IMG/VR virus record: IMGVR_UViG_3300020053_000042
Location: 1-29,200 of that record
Length of the DNA: 29,200 nt
Strand: one strand, 5' to 3'
From: a virus
Positions 1 to 5,258 of the stretch are shown here, in pieces; position 1 is the first letter of the stretch; every line of letters starts with the position of its first letter. The translations under genes and the position numbers were made by a program. The notes below the pieces were generated by a model that saw nothing but the letters and a program-made list of their open reading frames with translations, made no database searches and had not been told where the DNA came from.

Positions 1-105
1 CGTTGGGGTGGCGTGGGTGACACCAAGCAACGAGAGGCCGCTTTTTCTATCGCCAAGAAACTAACAGGCAAGCGCAAGCTTGTATTACATACGGCACACG
101 CCTAA
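1..105 (+). CDS. C-terminal fragment of an unrecognised protein
   Basis: An open frame enters from the left edge and ends at a TAA at 103-105, giving the last 34 residues of a protein that begins outside the window. The tail is basic (AKKLTGKRKLVLHTAHA) and I do not recognise it. The stop is followed at once by a strong ribosome binding site (AAGGAGGG, 104-111) for the next gene, so it is probably the preceding member of the same early operon. The frame is continuous and has the same strand and density as its neighbours, which is the only support for its being coding. Confidence 0.6.
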   Translation, partial: RWGGVGDTKQREAAFSIAKKLTGKRKLVLHTAHA

Positions 106-119
106 GGAGGGCATGAGAA

Positions 120-557
120 ATGAAAATGACTAGATACGGGTTAGCACAAACCCTAGAAATGGTGTTTCCCAATTCGTCAGACAAGGACGAGAACGATGCT
201 TGGTATTTTGGGGAAAGTGATGATGGCTATCAAACCGTTGTGTTTAAGATTGAAGAACACAAAAGGCACGATGAGCTAGAACTTTCATATTTTGAAATGG
301 GCTACTTAACAAGCTTCTATTTCCGCGAAGCTTTACCGGCATATGAAAAAGACCCGGCATTTCATGACGGCGAAGATGAAACCTTTTGGATAGGCGTTCA
401 AGTTAATAGCCGAATGTTTGACTTAGCCCTTAGTCAGACAGAACAAGGGAAAGTTTATTGCATGGTTTATGAATGCGATGAGCTAACCGATGCAGAGGGC
501 AACAATTATTGGGCTATGAACTGGTCTAAATGTTGGCACTTAAAGGAGGGAAAATAA
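120..557 (+). CDS. Hypothetical acidic early protein, 145 aa
   Basis: The frame encodes an acidic soluble protein rich in Asp, Glu, Trp and Tyr, with no signal peptide or membrane segment. The start at ATG 120 is set by GGAGGG at 106-111, eight bases upstream; an ATG two codons later is less well spaced. Aromatic-acidic motifs such as NDAWYFGES (about residues 25-33) and NNYWAMNWSKCWHL near the C terminus suggest a compact folded domain. I do not recognise the family. The stop at 555-557 is followed one base later by the next start at 559, so the two genes are probably co-translated. Small acidic early phage proteins often modify host functions, but nothing here shows a target. Confidence 0.75.
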   Translation: MKMTRYGLAQTLEMVFPNSSDKDENDAWYFGESDDGYQTVVFKIEEHKRHDELELSYFEMGYLTSFYFREALPAYEKDPAFHDGEDETFWIGVQVNSRMFDLALSQTEQGKVYCMVYECDELTDAEGNNYWAMNWSKCWHLKEGK

Positions 558-558
558 G

Positions 559-711
559 ATGGGTAAATACAAAGTGATTGCGACTATTGAGGTGACGGTT
601 GAGGCCGAAGACTTTGAAGAGGCAGAGGCTATTGGTCTTGATGGTTTGTGTTGGTCAAATGCTGATATTGAAGTTTTAGAGGAAGAGGACAAAAGCAATG
701 GCAATACCTAA
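559..711 (+). CDS. Small DpnD/PcfM-like protein, 50 aa (first of three)
   Basis: A short frame starts with ATG at 559, nine bases after GGAGG (545-549), and stops at 709-711. The protein begins MGKYKVIATIEVTVEAEDFEEAEAI, the pattern of a beta strand, a second strand and then a helix rich in acidic residues and alanine. This matches the general look of DpnD/PcfM-type small domains (Y-x-V-x-I ... V-x-A-x-(D/S)-x-EEA). The same pattern recurs in the next two genes, so this is the first of three tandem related genes. It overlaps the next gene by 14 nt. It is below usual gene-caller length limits, but the ribosome binding site and the paralogy support it. The molecular function is unknown. Confidence 0.65.
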   Translation: MGKYKVIATIEVTVEAEDFEEAEAIGLDGLCWSNADIEVLEEEDKSNGNT

Positions 712-931
712 AGCACAAAAAGACGAGCTTTCGAGTGTATCCCGTTACTTCTGCGCAAGATACAGAGTCGGGATGATGCTAGAATTTTATAAGGAAATCC
801 ATGTCTCAGCCGTGGACGCTGAAGAGGCCGCGAAAATAGCAGAGGCACGGGTTAGGGCTAGGCAAAAAAATATGTCAGGAAATGGCTACTCATTAGGAGA
901 CATCGAGATAATCGAAACGGAGGAAATCTAA
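698..931 (+). CDS. Small DpnD/PcfM-like protein, 77 aa (second of three)
   Basis: The frame starts at ATG 698 inside the end of the previous gene, with a GAGGAAGAGGA stretch upstream as a probable ribosome binding site. The core (EIHVSAVDAEEAAKIAEARV, about residues 32-51) repeats the strand-helix pattern of the flanking genes. It adds an N-terminal extension of about 25 residues with SSVSRYFCARYRVG. The C terminus is acidic (GDIEIIETEEI) and resembles the ADIEVLEEED tail of the 50-aa neighbour. The stop TAA shares its last base with the next ATG at 931, which favours coupled translation. I infer descent from a common ancestor with 559-711 and 931-1131; no function can be assigned. Confidence 0.75.
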   Translation: MAIPKAQKDELSSVSRYFCARYRVGMMLEFYKEIHVSAVDAEEAAKIAEARVRARQKNMSGNGYSLGDIEIIETEEI

Positions 932-1131
932 TGGACTACAAACGCTATCATGTAACCATAACGGCAAAGGTAACAAAGACTTATGAGGTTGACGCTATGG
1001 ACGCACAAGAGGCTGAAGAAATTGCTCACGCTATGTTTAGTCCCGAAAAAGACATTGCGAAGGAAAAATATGAGCAAGAAACGCAAACCGTAACCATGGA
1101 TAAGGGGGATGATTTCTTATGGCTATCGTAA
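931..1131 (+). CDS. Small DpnD/PcfM-like protein, 66 aa (third of three)
   Basis: The frame starts at the ATG of a TAATG overlap with the preceding gene; GGAGG lies just upstream. The sequence MDYKRYHVTITAKVTKTYEV followed by DAMDAQEAEEIAHAM has the same two-strand plus acidic-helix pattern as the two genes before it. It is the closest of the three to the DpnD/PcfM small-domain pattern. The C-terminal 30 residues are charged and end in DDFLWLS. It overlaps the next gene by 13 nt. Conserved spacing and pattern in three consecutive short frames argue that all three are real. The role is unknown. Confidence 0.75.
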   Translation: MDYKRYHVTITAKVTKTYEVDAMDAQEAEEIAHAMFSPEKDIAKEKYEQETQTVTMDKGDDFLWLS

Positions 1132-1457
1132 TTCATGCTAATGAAATTGATTTCACACAATCAAAAAAGCTTAGGGATAGCTTTAGCTATGAAGCTTTGC
1201 AGGCAATCCACAAATACTATGACGACTGGTCAGAGCAAAACAAGGAAGACATTGTTTTTAACCCTGATGAAATCATAAACGCATGGGCAGAGGTGGAAAA
1301 AGATGAAATATATTACATCAATCCCGATTTATTCCGCCACTATGGCCTAGCTAGGGATTGCCCGGACAGCATCATTGATTGGCTCGAAGAGGAAACCGCA
1401 GTCTACCACCTAAAGCGCGGCACAATTCTATTCAGGAAGGATTTACAAGATGGATAA
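1119..1457 (+). CDS. Hypothetical early protein, 112 aa
   Basis: The frame starts at ATG 1119, preceded by AAGGGGG (1102-1108) inside the end of the upstream gene. The product is a soluble, mixed-charge protein with a run of helices: SYEALQAIHKYYDDWSEQ at about residues 23-40 and NPDEIINAWAEVEKDE at about 48-63. A C-terminal segment, AVYHLKRGTILFRKD, looks like a short beta hairpin. No catalytic motif or metal-binding pattern is visible and I do not recognise the family. Position and overlap place it in the same early operon as the small DpnD/PcfM-like genes. Confidence 0.75.
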   Translation: MAIVIHANEIDFTQSKKLRDSFSYEALQAIHKYYDDWSEQNKEDIVFNPDEIINAWAEVEKDEIYYINPDLFRHYGLARDCPDSIIDWLEEETAVYHLKRGTILFRKDLQDG

Positions 1458-1530
1458 AAAGAAGCGCAAGACAAAATTCTTTGATTGGGTTTTGATATGG
1501 CGAGAAATCATCATTGCAACATCAATCTAA
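1450..1530 (+). CDS. Possible 26-aa peptide
   Basis: A 26-codon frame starts at ATG 1450, overlapping the end of the previous gene by 8 nt, and ends with TAA at 1528-1530. The peptide is a basic head (MDKKKRKTK) followed by a hydrophobic stretch (FFDWVLIWREIIIATSI). This would suit a small inner-membrane peptide with its N terminus in the cytoplasm. An AGGAAGG about ten bases upstream could act as a ribosome binding site. The length is too short for certainty and it may be chance. Confidence 0.35.
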   Translation: MDKKKRKTKFFDWVLIWREIIIATSI

Positions 1531-1553
1531 TATAAAGCCCAACACACGATTTT

Positions 1554-1584
1554 TTGCCTTGTCCGGTACAATCACACAAGGCAA
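1554..1584. other. Hairpin between early genes
   Basis: TTGCCTTGT (1554-1562) and ACAAGGCAA (1576-1584) form a perfect 9-bp inverted repeat with a 13-nt loop, in the 1531-1652 gap between early genes. No T tract follows it on the plus strand, and an A tract follows on the minus strand. It is therefore not a classic terminator on either strand. It could be an RNA processing site, a transcript-stabilising hairpin or a protein-binding dyad. No gene longer than the 26-aa peptide lies in this gap. Confidence 0.5.
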
Positions 1585-1652
1585 GGCTTTAACCGCCCTC
1601 AGTGACGCTTAAAACGCCACTATCAGGGCAATAACCGCCAAAGGAGGCACTA

Positions 1653-1937
1653 TTGACGAAGAAACTACCAACAAAAGCAGAAATGCTAGAAGCTTTAGAC
1701 AAGCTGAACAACCATAAGGAAAATCCAATGACCAATAAACGCCAGAGGATTGACCACCTAGACGAACAGCAAAGAACAGCAATAGTAGAGATAGCGTTAA
1801 GGCTCGAAGAACTGTTAGAGGCTTATCGCTCGCTAACTCATCCTGATATGGGGCAAATCGTGGAGCTGGACGATTGCTTAATCAATTTCAGGTATGAGTT
1901 TCCACCAACCAATCAGCAAGGGAGGAAAGGCGCATGA
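1653..1937 (+). CDS. Hypothetical helical early protein, 94 aa, TTG start
   Basis: The proposed start is TTG at 1653, because AAGGAGG (1641-1647) sits five bases upstream and nothing comparable precedes the first internal ATG (residue 11). A second possible start, ATG 1728 (MTNKRQRIDH), has a weaker AAGGA upstream, so two forms could be made. The protein is soluble and mostly helical: TKAEMLEALDKLNNH (7-21), then QQRTAIVEIALRLEELLEAYRSL (about 39-61), then a basic end (QQGRKGA). I do not recognise the family. The stop overlaps the next small frame at 1934. Confidence 0.65.
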   Translation: MTKKLPTKAEMLEALDKLNNHKENPMTNKRQRIDHLDEQQRTAIVEIALRLEELLEAYRSLTHPDMGQIVELDDCLINFRYEFPPTNQQGRKGA

Positions 1938-2014
1938 TGGTAACTATGGCACTCATTAAATTTGTCGGGTTAATCGTTGCCGCTGAAATGGCAGTTAACG
2001 CAGGACTACTCTAG
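1934..2014 (+). CDS. Probable small membrane peptide, 26 aa
   Basis: A 26-codon frame begins ATGATGG at 1934, about eight bases after GGGAGG (1920-1925), overlapping the previous gene by 4 nt, and ends at TAG 2012-2014. The peptide (MMVTMALIKFVGLIVAAEMA and six more residues) is almost entirely hydrophobic with one Lys and one Glu, so it would form one transmembrane helix. The good ribosome binding site, the coupling overlap and the terminator just downstream support a real last gene of the first early operon. Function is unknown; small early membrane peptides can affect host membrane or superinfection behaviour, which is speculation here. Confidence 0.5.
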   Translation: MMVTMALIKFVGLIVAAEMAVNAGLL

Positions 2015-2145
2015 TATTACTGCATTACAATGATAAGCATAGCATGGTATTACACTATGCTATGCTTTTATATTTAATAAAGAAAAGTAACAAACATGTA
2101 TAGTGCATTACTACAATGTGTTACAGCATTACAATGCAGTAATGC
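2014..2145. repeat. Iterated GYATTAC motifs in non-coding DNA
   Basis: The motif GYATTAC occurs as GTATTAC (2014-2020), GCATTACAATG (2022-2032), GTATTAC (2047-2053), GCATTAC (2105-2111) and GCATTACAATG (2126-2136). It also occurs inverted as GTAATGC (2139-2145). The last two form a dyad with 7-bp arms and a 6-nt spacer. One variant, GTGTTAC, lies at 2118-2124. An iterated short motif in an otherwise gene-free, AT-rich stretch resembles iterons of a replication origin or clustered operator sites. Which of these it is cannot be told from sequence alone. Confidence 0.5.
2035..2075 (+). terminator. Rho-independent terminator of the first early operon
   Basis: AAGCATAGCAT (2035-2045) pairs perfectly with ATGCTATGCTT (2057-2067) across an 11-nt loop, and TTTTATATTT follows. 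The hairpin is AT-rich but long (11 bp) and lies 20 bases after the last small gene, so it probably ends plus-strand transcription from 1-2014. Confidence 0.75.
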
Positions 2146-2224
2146 CGCGATGCTACAAGGGATTGTATCCAGATTTGTAGAACAGTCAATAATAATTTTT
2201 ATTAAAAAAAAGAAAGCAATGGTG

Positions 2225-2252
2225 TTGACACTGTTAATGAGCGGTGTATAAA
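2225..2252 (+). promoter_or_regulatory. Sigma70-like promoter with dyad over the -35 box
   Basis: TTGACA (2225-2230) and TATAAA (2247-2252) are separated by 16 bp, close to the sigma70 consensus, so transcription should start near 2259 on the plus strand. The -35 box is the left half of TTGACACTGTTAA (2225-2237), an imperfect dyad of the form TTRACA-N-TGTYAA. The same 13-mer, differing only at the central base, recurs at 3085-3097. A protein bound there would cover the -35 box. The rest of 2146-2356 has no convincing gene: a 42-codon frame at 2252 lacks a ribosome binding site and starts inside the -10 box. Confidence 0.6.
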
Positions 2253-2258
2253 TGCCCT

Positions 2259-2348
2259 TGTATAGTCCAGTGTTCGGCTTGGCCTATGCTGTTAATGGAA
2301 GTGGGAAGGTCAGTGGAGAGAGAGCATGCTCAAAGCTGACCTTTTCCC
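2259..2348 (+). ncRNA. Candidate short RNA ending in a hairpin
   Basis: Transcription from the 2225-2252 promoter would begin near 2259. About 85 nt later there is a hairpin, GGGAAGGTCAG (2303-2313) against CTGACCTTTTCCC (2336-2348), with a perfect GGTCAG/CTGACC core and a short nested palindrome GAGCATGCTC in the loop. Four T residues (2342-2345) follow the core, a weak terminator tract. The stretch 2259-2350 has no supported coding frame. A short regulatory RNA, or a structured leader antisense to the convergent nuclease gene, are both possible. I infer this from promoter-hairpin spacing only. Confidence 0.35.
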
Positions 2349-2356
2349 GTTCTGGA

Positions 2357-2755
2357 TTAGCAAAGGCTTTCCCGTACTAGCATACACCACGCATGAAAAG
2401 ATATGGTAGCGGTGTAATCTTTCTCAATGTAGTCACTATTGATGCTTGATAGAAAAACAACGCACCTGATGGGTTGCCTATCATACTTGTAGATTAACAC
2501 TGGCTCTGAACAGACTGCGTTGGCTGCCGCGACAGCTTGTTCCCACCATTCAGGTCTATAACCGCCGCTACTGCCCCTTGTGTTGGCGTAGCGTTTGCAC
2601 TCTACGACCCAACCCGGAACGCCTATAATGTCGCCCCTGTCCTTCTGACGGTACTGTTCTAGGTCACGCTTGACATCATCAAATCCCAGATGGTCTTTTA
2701 TCAGGGCTATGACCTCGCGCTCGAACGCTGCCCCCTTCTGTCTTCCGTTGGTCAT
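2357..2755 (-). CDS. PD-(D/E)XK endonuclease, Holliday-junction-resolvase-like
   Basis: The 132-aa protein has the motif order of Hjc-like and related phage PD-(D/E)XK nucleases: E14 in the first helix (AAFEREVIALI), D42 (RGDIIGVPG), then E52-x-K54 (VVECKRY) and a later helix with EWWEQAV. These residues form the metal-binding active site of the family, so cleavage of branched or damaged DNA is the likely role. The start is ATG 2755 because GGAGGG lies six bases upstream; a TTG further upstream would place that site inside the gene. It is the last gene of a three-gene minus-strand cassette inside the rightward early region. It overlaps the upstream 64-aa frame by 77 nt, which is unusual. Confidence 0.8.
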   Translation of the reverse strand: MTNGRQKGAAFEREVIALIKDHLGFDDVKRDLEQYRQKDRGDIIGVPGWVVECKRYANTRGSSGGYRPEWWEQAVAAANAVCSEPVLIYKYDRQPIRCVVFLSSINSDYIEKDYTATISFHAWCMLVRESLC

Positions 2756-2873
2756 CGTAATCCCTCCTGTCAATTAAAAGAACCCTACCCATGGCGTTAT
2801 TCCACCCGGACAGCTTCCTCACTTCCCAACCCTCCGGAACTACATCACCGGACAGGGCAAACTTAATCCTCAT
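2679..2873 (-). CDS. Possible 64-aa protein overlapping the nuclease gene
   Basis: ATG 2873 lies in the end of the zinc-finger gene (GATGAGGATTAA), an 11-nt overlap, and the frame runs to 2679. The first half (MRIKFALSGDVVPEGWEV, then RKLSGWNNAMGRVLLIDR) looks like a folded beta-rich domain and fills what would otherwise be a 107-nt gap. The second half is very basic and hydrophilic and overlaps the nuclease start by 77 nt. That half could be low-complexity overprinting, or a sign that the true gene ends differently. I do not recognise the family. A GAAGAAG stretch upstream is at best a weak ribosome binding site, so translation is probably coupled to the zinc-finger gene. Confidence 0.45.
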   Translation of the reverse strand: MRIKFALSGDVVPEGWEVRKLSGWNNAMGRVLLIDRRDYDDQRKTEGGSVRARGHSPDKRPSGI

Positions 2874-3063
2874 CTTCTTCGACATCAAAAGTAAAATCGG
2901 GAAATATGTATCCCTCACCCTCACAAACACCGCAGTTAAACTCATGCTTGCCAGTCACCTTGCCAACCTTACCGTCACTTATATACACATCAACAGGAAT
3001 GTAACCCGTGCCTTCACACTTAGGGCAAGGAATCACATCGTCTGGTGTGAATATAATCATCAT
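2863..3063 (-). CDS. DnaJ-type zinc-finger miniprotein, 66 aa
   Basis: The protein carries two CxxCxGxG-type repeats, C13-P-K-C16-EGTGYI and C44-G-V-C47-EGEGYI, spaced as in one half of the DnaJ cysteine-rich domain. They should bind one zinc ion. The J domain and substrate-binding domain of a true co-chaperone are absent and the C terminus is acidic (FDVEEDED). Stand-alone fingers of this type are common in phages and are thought to mediate protein or nucleic-acid contacts. I chose ATG 3063 (3060 is equally possible). No ribosome binding site precedes either ATG, and a predicted minus-strand -10 box (TAAAAT, 3065-3070) lies immediately upstream, so the message may be nearly leaderless. A TTG at 3075 is a further alternative. 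Confidence 0.7.
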   Translation of the reverse strand: MMIIFTPDDVIPCPKCEGTGYIPVDVYISDGKVGKVTGKHEFNCGVCEGEGYIFPDFTFDVEEDED

Positions 3064-3064
3064 T

Positions 3065-3114
3065 ATTTTAGCCAAACTTTTCTGTTGACAATGTTAAATA
3101 AATGGTGATTATGG
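3065..3114. promoter_or_regulatory. Divergent promoter pair sharing one dyad
   Basis: On the plus strand, TTGACA (3085-3090) and TTATGG (3109-3114, preceded by an extended -10 TG) are separated by 18 bp and point at the exonuclease gene. On the minus strand, TTGTCA (complement of 3088-3093) and TAAAAT (complement of 3065-3070) are separated by 17 bp and point at the zinc-finger gene. Both -35 boxes lie within TTGACAATGTTAA (3085-3097), the near-identical partner of the dyad at 2225-2237. One bound protein could therefore control both directions. Confidence 0.55.
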
Positions 3115-3132
3115 GATTTGAGAGGGAAAAAC

Positions 3133-4020
3133 ATGACCAACATACCTGAATACCGTAAAGCTTTAGGTAGCTATCATTGCTCTGCTTCTGGTGCTACCCA
3201 AAGCATTGATGAGCATATCCTAAAACTGCTTTTAAGGAAAGAATATAAAATGAACTTTCCGTTTGCCGCTCGACCACGGGCAGGGCAAATAGCGCAGACG
3301 ATATGCGACCACCACCTTGGCCTTATTGATTACAGTCCTGTTACCGGGCGGCGCGATGGCTTGCCGATGAACGAGGCCATCCGACACGGCATGACTGACT
3401 ACATGGCTTATATTCCCCGTGATTGGGACGGTGGTAAGGACATGGAAGAGTATCAATACTTCAAAGAGGTGTTGCCTGAGATGGCTAAGATTGCTGTCGA
3501 GGGGCTGAATGTTTTCTTTGAGGGGCGCGAGATACAAGGCGAGCATGAACGTTGGCACACTGAGCAGGACTTGGATGTTCCTATCATCCTGTTCACTGAT
3601 TACTCTGACGGGGAGCGGCAGATTGATTTGAAGTGTAGTTTTCCAACAAGAAATCCACCTAAGAAAGATGGCACAAGAACATGGCGTGACCCAAAGCCAA
3701 AAACTGTGCCAACACAACAACAGCTTATGCAACAGGCCGTGTATTGGAAAGCCACGGGTGAGAAGCCAGCTCTTTTGTTTGTCACCCCGGCAGGATACAA
3801 CATTGTCACTGAAGACGAATGCAGTATGCTCAAGCCTGACGCCTTAGACGACATCTATCAGGATGTTCTGACACGATGGAAGATAATCCAGAATTTACTC
3901 CGGGCTGCCAATGGCAGTTGGAATACCCTATTTGGCCTAGTCCAACCGGACTTTGCTCAAATCGCTGCCAGACACGGCAGTGAAATCCTATCAATCGCAA
4001 AACAAGCATGGAGGTTATAA
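3133..4020 (+). CDS. RecB/Cas4-like PD-(D/E)XK exonuclease
   Basis: The 295-aa protein shows the ordered motifs of the RecB/Cas4-like nuclease branch: a GQIAQTICDHH helix near residue 55 (position of the GxxxH motif), D156 (ILFTDYSDG), D165-L-K167 (QIDLKC), and Q197-x6-Y204 (QLMQQAVY, the QxxxY-type motif). These bind the metal and the DNA end. The likely role is resecting double-strand ends to make single strands for the annealing protein encoded four genes on. ATG 3133 is chosen because GAGAGGG lies six bases upstream; a TTG at 3118 would put that site inside the gene. The stop shares a base with the next ATG. No iron-sulphur cysteine cluster like that of Cas4 is evident. Confidence 0.8.
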   Translation: MTNIPEYRKALGSYHCSASGATQSIDEHILKLLLRKEYKMNFPFAARPRAGQIAQTICDHHLGLIDYSPVTGRRDGLPMNEAIRHGMTDYMAYIPRDWDGGKDMEEYQYFKEVLPEMAKIAVEGLNVFFEGREIQGEHERWHTEQDLDVPIILFTDYSDGERQIDLKCSFPTRNPPKKDGTRTWRDPKPKTVPTQQQLMQQAVYWKATGEKPALLFVTPAGYNIVTEDECSMLKPDALDDIYQDVLTRWKIIQNLLRAANGSWNTLFGLVQPDFAQIAARHGSEILSIAKQAWRL

Positions 4021-4262
4021 TGTTTAAGATTGAAAATGACTACCCACTACCAGAACGCAGATACAGCAAGAATTTCCACCTAGCAGGGGAAGTTGTTGAG
4101 AAGCTTGAGGTAGACCAGACGGCTATTCTTTATGGGGAACATCGTGATGTCCCTTGTTCGGTGTATCACAACGCCGCAACACGGATTGACCGCAAGATTA
4201 CTTACCGGGCTATTAAGAACAAGCATGGTAAGAAGACTATTGCCATCCGTAGGATTTACTAA
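4020..4262 (+). CDS. Small DUF7303-like protein, 80 aa
   Basis: ATG 4020 overlaps the exonuclease stop (TAATG), with GGAGG (4010-4014) correctly spaced; an in-frame ATG at 4008 lies before that site and is less likely. The pattern is an N-terminal IENDYPLPERR, a central segment (EVVEKLEVDQTAIL), then helix and strands ending in KITYRAIKNKHGKKTIAIRR. It resembles small phage proteins that I associate with DUF7303 (pattern: start, Gly-Asp-Ser-like segment, helix, basic strand, arginine-rich end). The gene at 5790 has the same layout and is probably a paralogue. The end is strongly basic, so nucleic-acid contact is plausible. The family call is from memory and uncertain. Confidence 0.6.
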   Translation: MFKIENDYPLPERRYSKNFHLAGEVVEKLEVDQTAILYGEHRDVPCSVYHNAATRIDRKITYRAIKNKHGKKTIAIRRIY

Positions 4263-4264
4263 GC

Positions 4265-4540
4265 ATGAGTCAGGAACTCAAGCAAAGGATAGCAGAAGTC
4301 CAAGCCCGTATAAATGCTGTCGATGACAATGTTGAGGAGTTGTTATCGAAGACGACACGGGCTGAGGAAGATGCTGTCAAAAGGTGCGAAGAGATGGAGT
4401 CTAAGTGTAATGAAGTGTGGCAACACATCGACCATTTCCAGAACCGTCTCAAGCAAGTTGACAGCGACCTCAAAGACATTAAGACCACAGTTATTGTCTT
4501 AATGAAACTGCTGAATAACTTCATAGACCATAAGGAGTAA
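4265..4540 (+). CDS. Coiled-coil protein, 91 aa
   Basis: Almost the whole protein is predicted helix with heptad spacing of hydrophobic residues: LKQRIAEVQARINAV (5-19), then NVEELLSKTTRAEEDAV, and a long C-terminal segment with IDHFQNRLKQVDSDL and VIVLMKLLNNFI. There is no signal peptide or catalytic motif. It begins two bases after the previous stop and ends two bases before the annealing-protein gene. Its position suggests a partner or oligomerisation factor in the recombination module. I do not recognise a named family. Confidence 0.7.
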   Translation: MSQELKQRIAEVQARINAVDDNVEELLSKTTRAEEDAVKRCEEMESKCNEVWQHIDHFQNRLKQVDSDLKDIKTTVIVLMKLLNNFIDHKE

Positions 4541-4542
4541 TT

Positions 4543-5247
4543 ATGTCTAAGATTATGGACGCAATGAGTTTGGTTTCAGACTTACACAAAACACATGGGA
4601 TTGTGCAACGGGGTGGCAAGAAATACACCCAAGTTGTGCATCGCATGGAAGCATTCAGGACTGTTTTTGGTCTTGAGTGTGGCGTTGAAACGGAAATACT
4701 TGTCGATGATGGACAAAGAGTTGTTGTTAGGGCTATAATACGAAATGTTGACGGCTCTATCGTTGGCTCTGGTATGGCTGAGGAAATCAGAGGCCAAGGC
4801 AATGTTAACAAAACATCTGCTTTGGAGAACTGTGAAACCTCTGCCCTTGGTCGCGCTCTAGCAAGCATTGGCTTGTCCGGTGGCGAATATGCAAGTGCAA
4901 ATGAGATGGAAGCTGTTACGCGAAAGCAGTCTGAGCTGGAACACCAGAATCAGGCGGCGATTCCGGCAAGCGACCCCTCCACGCCTGCTGTTCCTCCCCA
5001 AGCAGAGTCGCCGCCTGACCCCACCCCTGAACAACAAGAAAGTCCCAAGACAACACAAGACAGAAAAGACGAAGAGTATTATAAGCACGTTAGTCGTAAC
5101 CTGTCTGATATGAAGACCTTGGAAGATGTTCGCCTTATGTTTGCTTTGCAAAAGCCACGGGTGCTTGAGATTAAGCAGCGTAATGCTGAACGGGCGCAGT
5201 TGTTTCTTAAACTGTTCCAACAACACGAAGCCAGATTAGCTAGTTAG
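4543..5247 (+). CDS. erf: ERF-type single-strand annealing protein
   Basis: The 234-aa protein matches the ERF superfamily of phage recombinases: an N-terminal helix and strand region with KTHGIVQRGGKKYT, a beta region (ETEILVDDGQRVVVRAII), and the conserved core NVNKTSALENCETSALGRAL starting at residue 87, followed by IGLSGGEYASANEM. ERF proteins form rings on single-stranded DNA and anneal complementary strands, for genome circularisation or recombination-dependent replication. Residues about 145-170 form a Pro/Gln-rich linker and the rest is a short helical C-terminal region. AAGGAG sits five bases before the ATG. The exonuclease at 3133 and the SSB-tailed protein next to it form a coherent end-processing, annealing and strand-binding set. 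Confidence 0.85.
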   Translation: MSKIMDAMSLVSDLHKTHGIVQRGGKKYTQVVHRMEAFRTVFGLECGVETEILVDDGQRVVVRAIIRNVDGSIVGSGMAEEIRGQGNVNKTSALENCETSALGRALASIGLSGGEYASANEMEAVTRKQSELEHQNQAAIPASDPSTPAVPPQAESPPDPTPEQQESPKTTQDRKDEEYYKHVSRNLSDMKTLEDVRLMFALQKPRVLEIKQRNAERAQLFLKLFQQHEARLAS

Positions 5248-5258
5248 GAGTATTCATA

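Noticed and set aside
1563-1580. A promoter with TACAAT at 1567-1572
   Set aside because: No -35-like hexamer lies at the appropriate spacing and the element sits in the loop of the 1554-1584 hairpin.
2259-2300. A tRNA or tmRNA-like gene in the early intergenic region (GTTCG-like stretch)
   Set aside because: There is no acceptor stem, no anticodon arm and no CCA context. The resemblance is limited to a few bases.
2252-2380. A 42-codon plus-strand frame (MPLYSPVFGLAYAV...) after the 2225-2252 promoter
   Set aside because: Its ATG lies within the -10 box so it would not be transcribed from that promoter, it has no ribosome binding site, and it runs through the hairpin and over the end of the nuclease gene.
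2791-3108. A 105-codon plus-strand frame opposite the inverted cassette
   Set aside because: It lies antisense to genes with recognisable motifs (CxxCxGxG and PD-(D/E)XK), lacks a ribosome binding site, and has no family resemblance.
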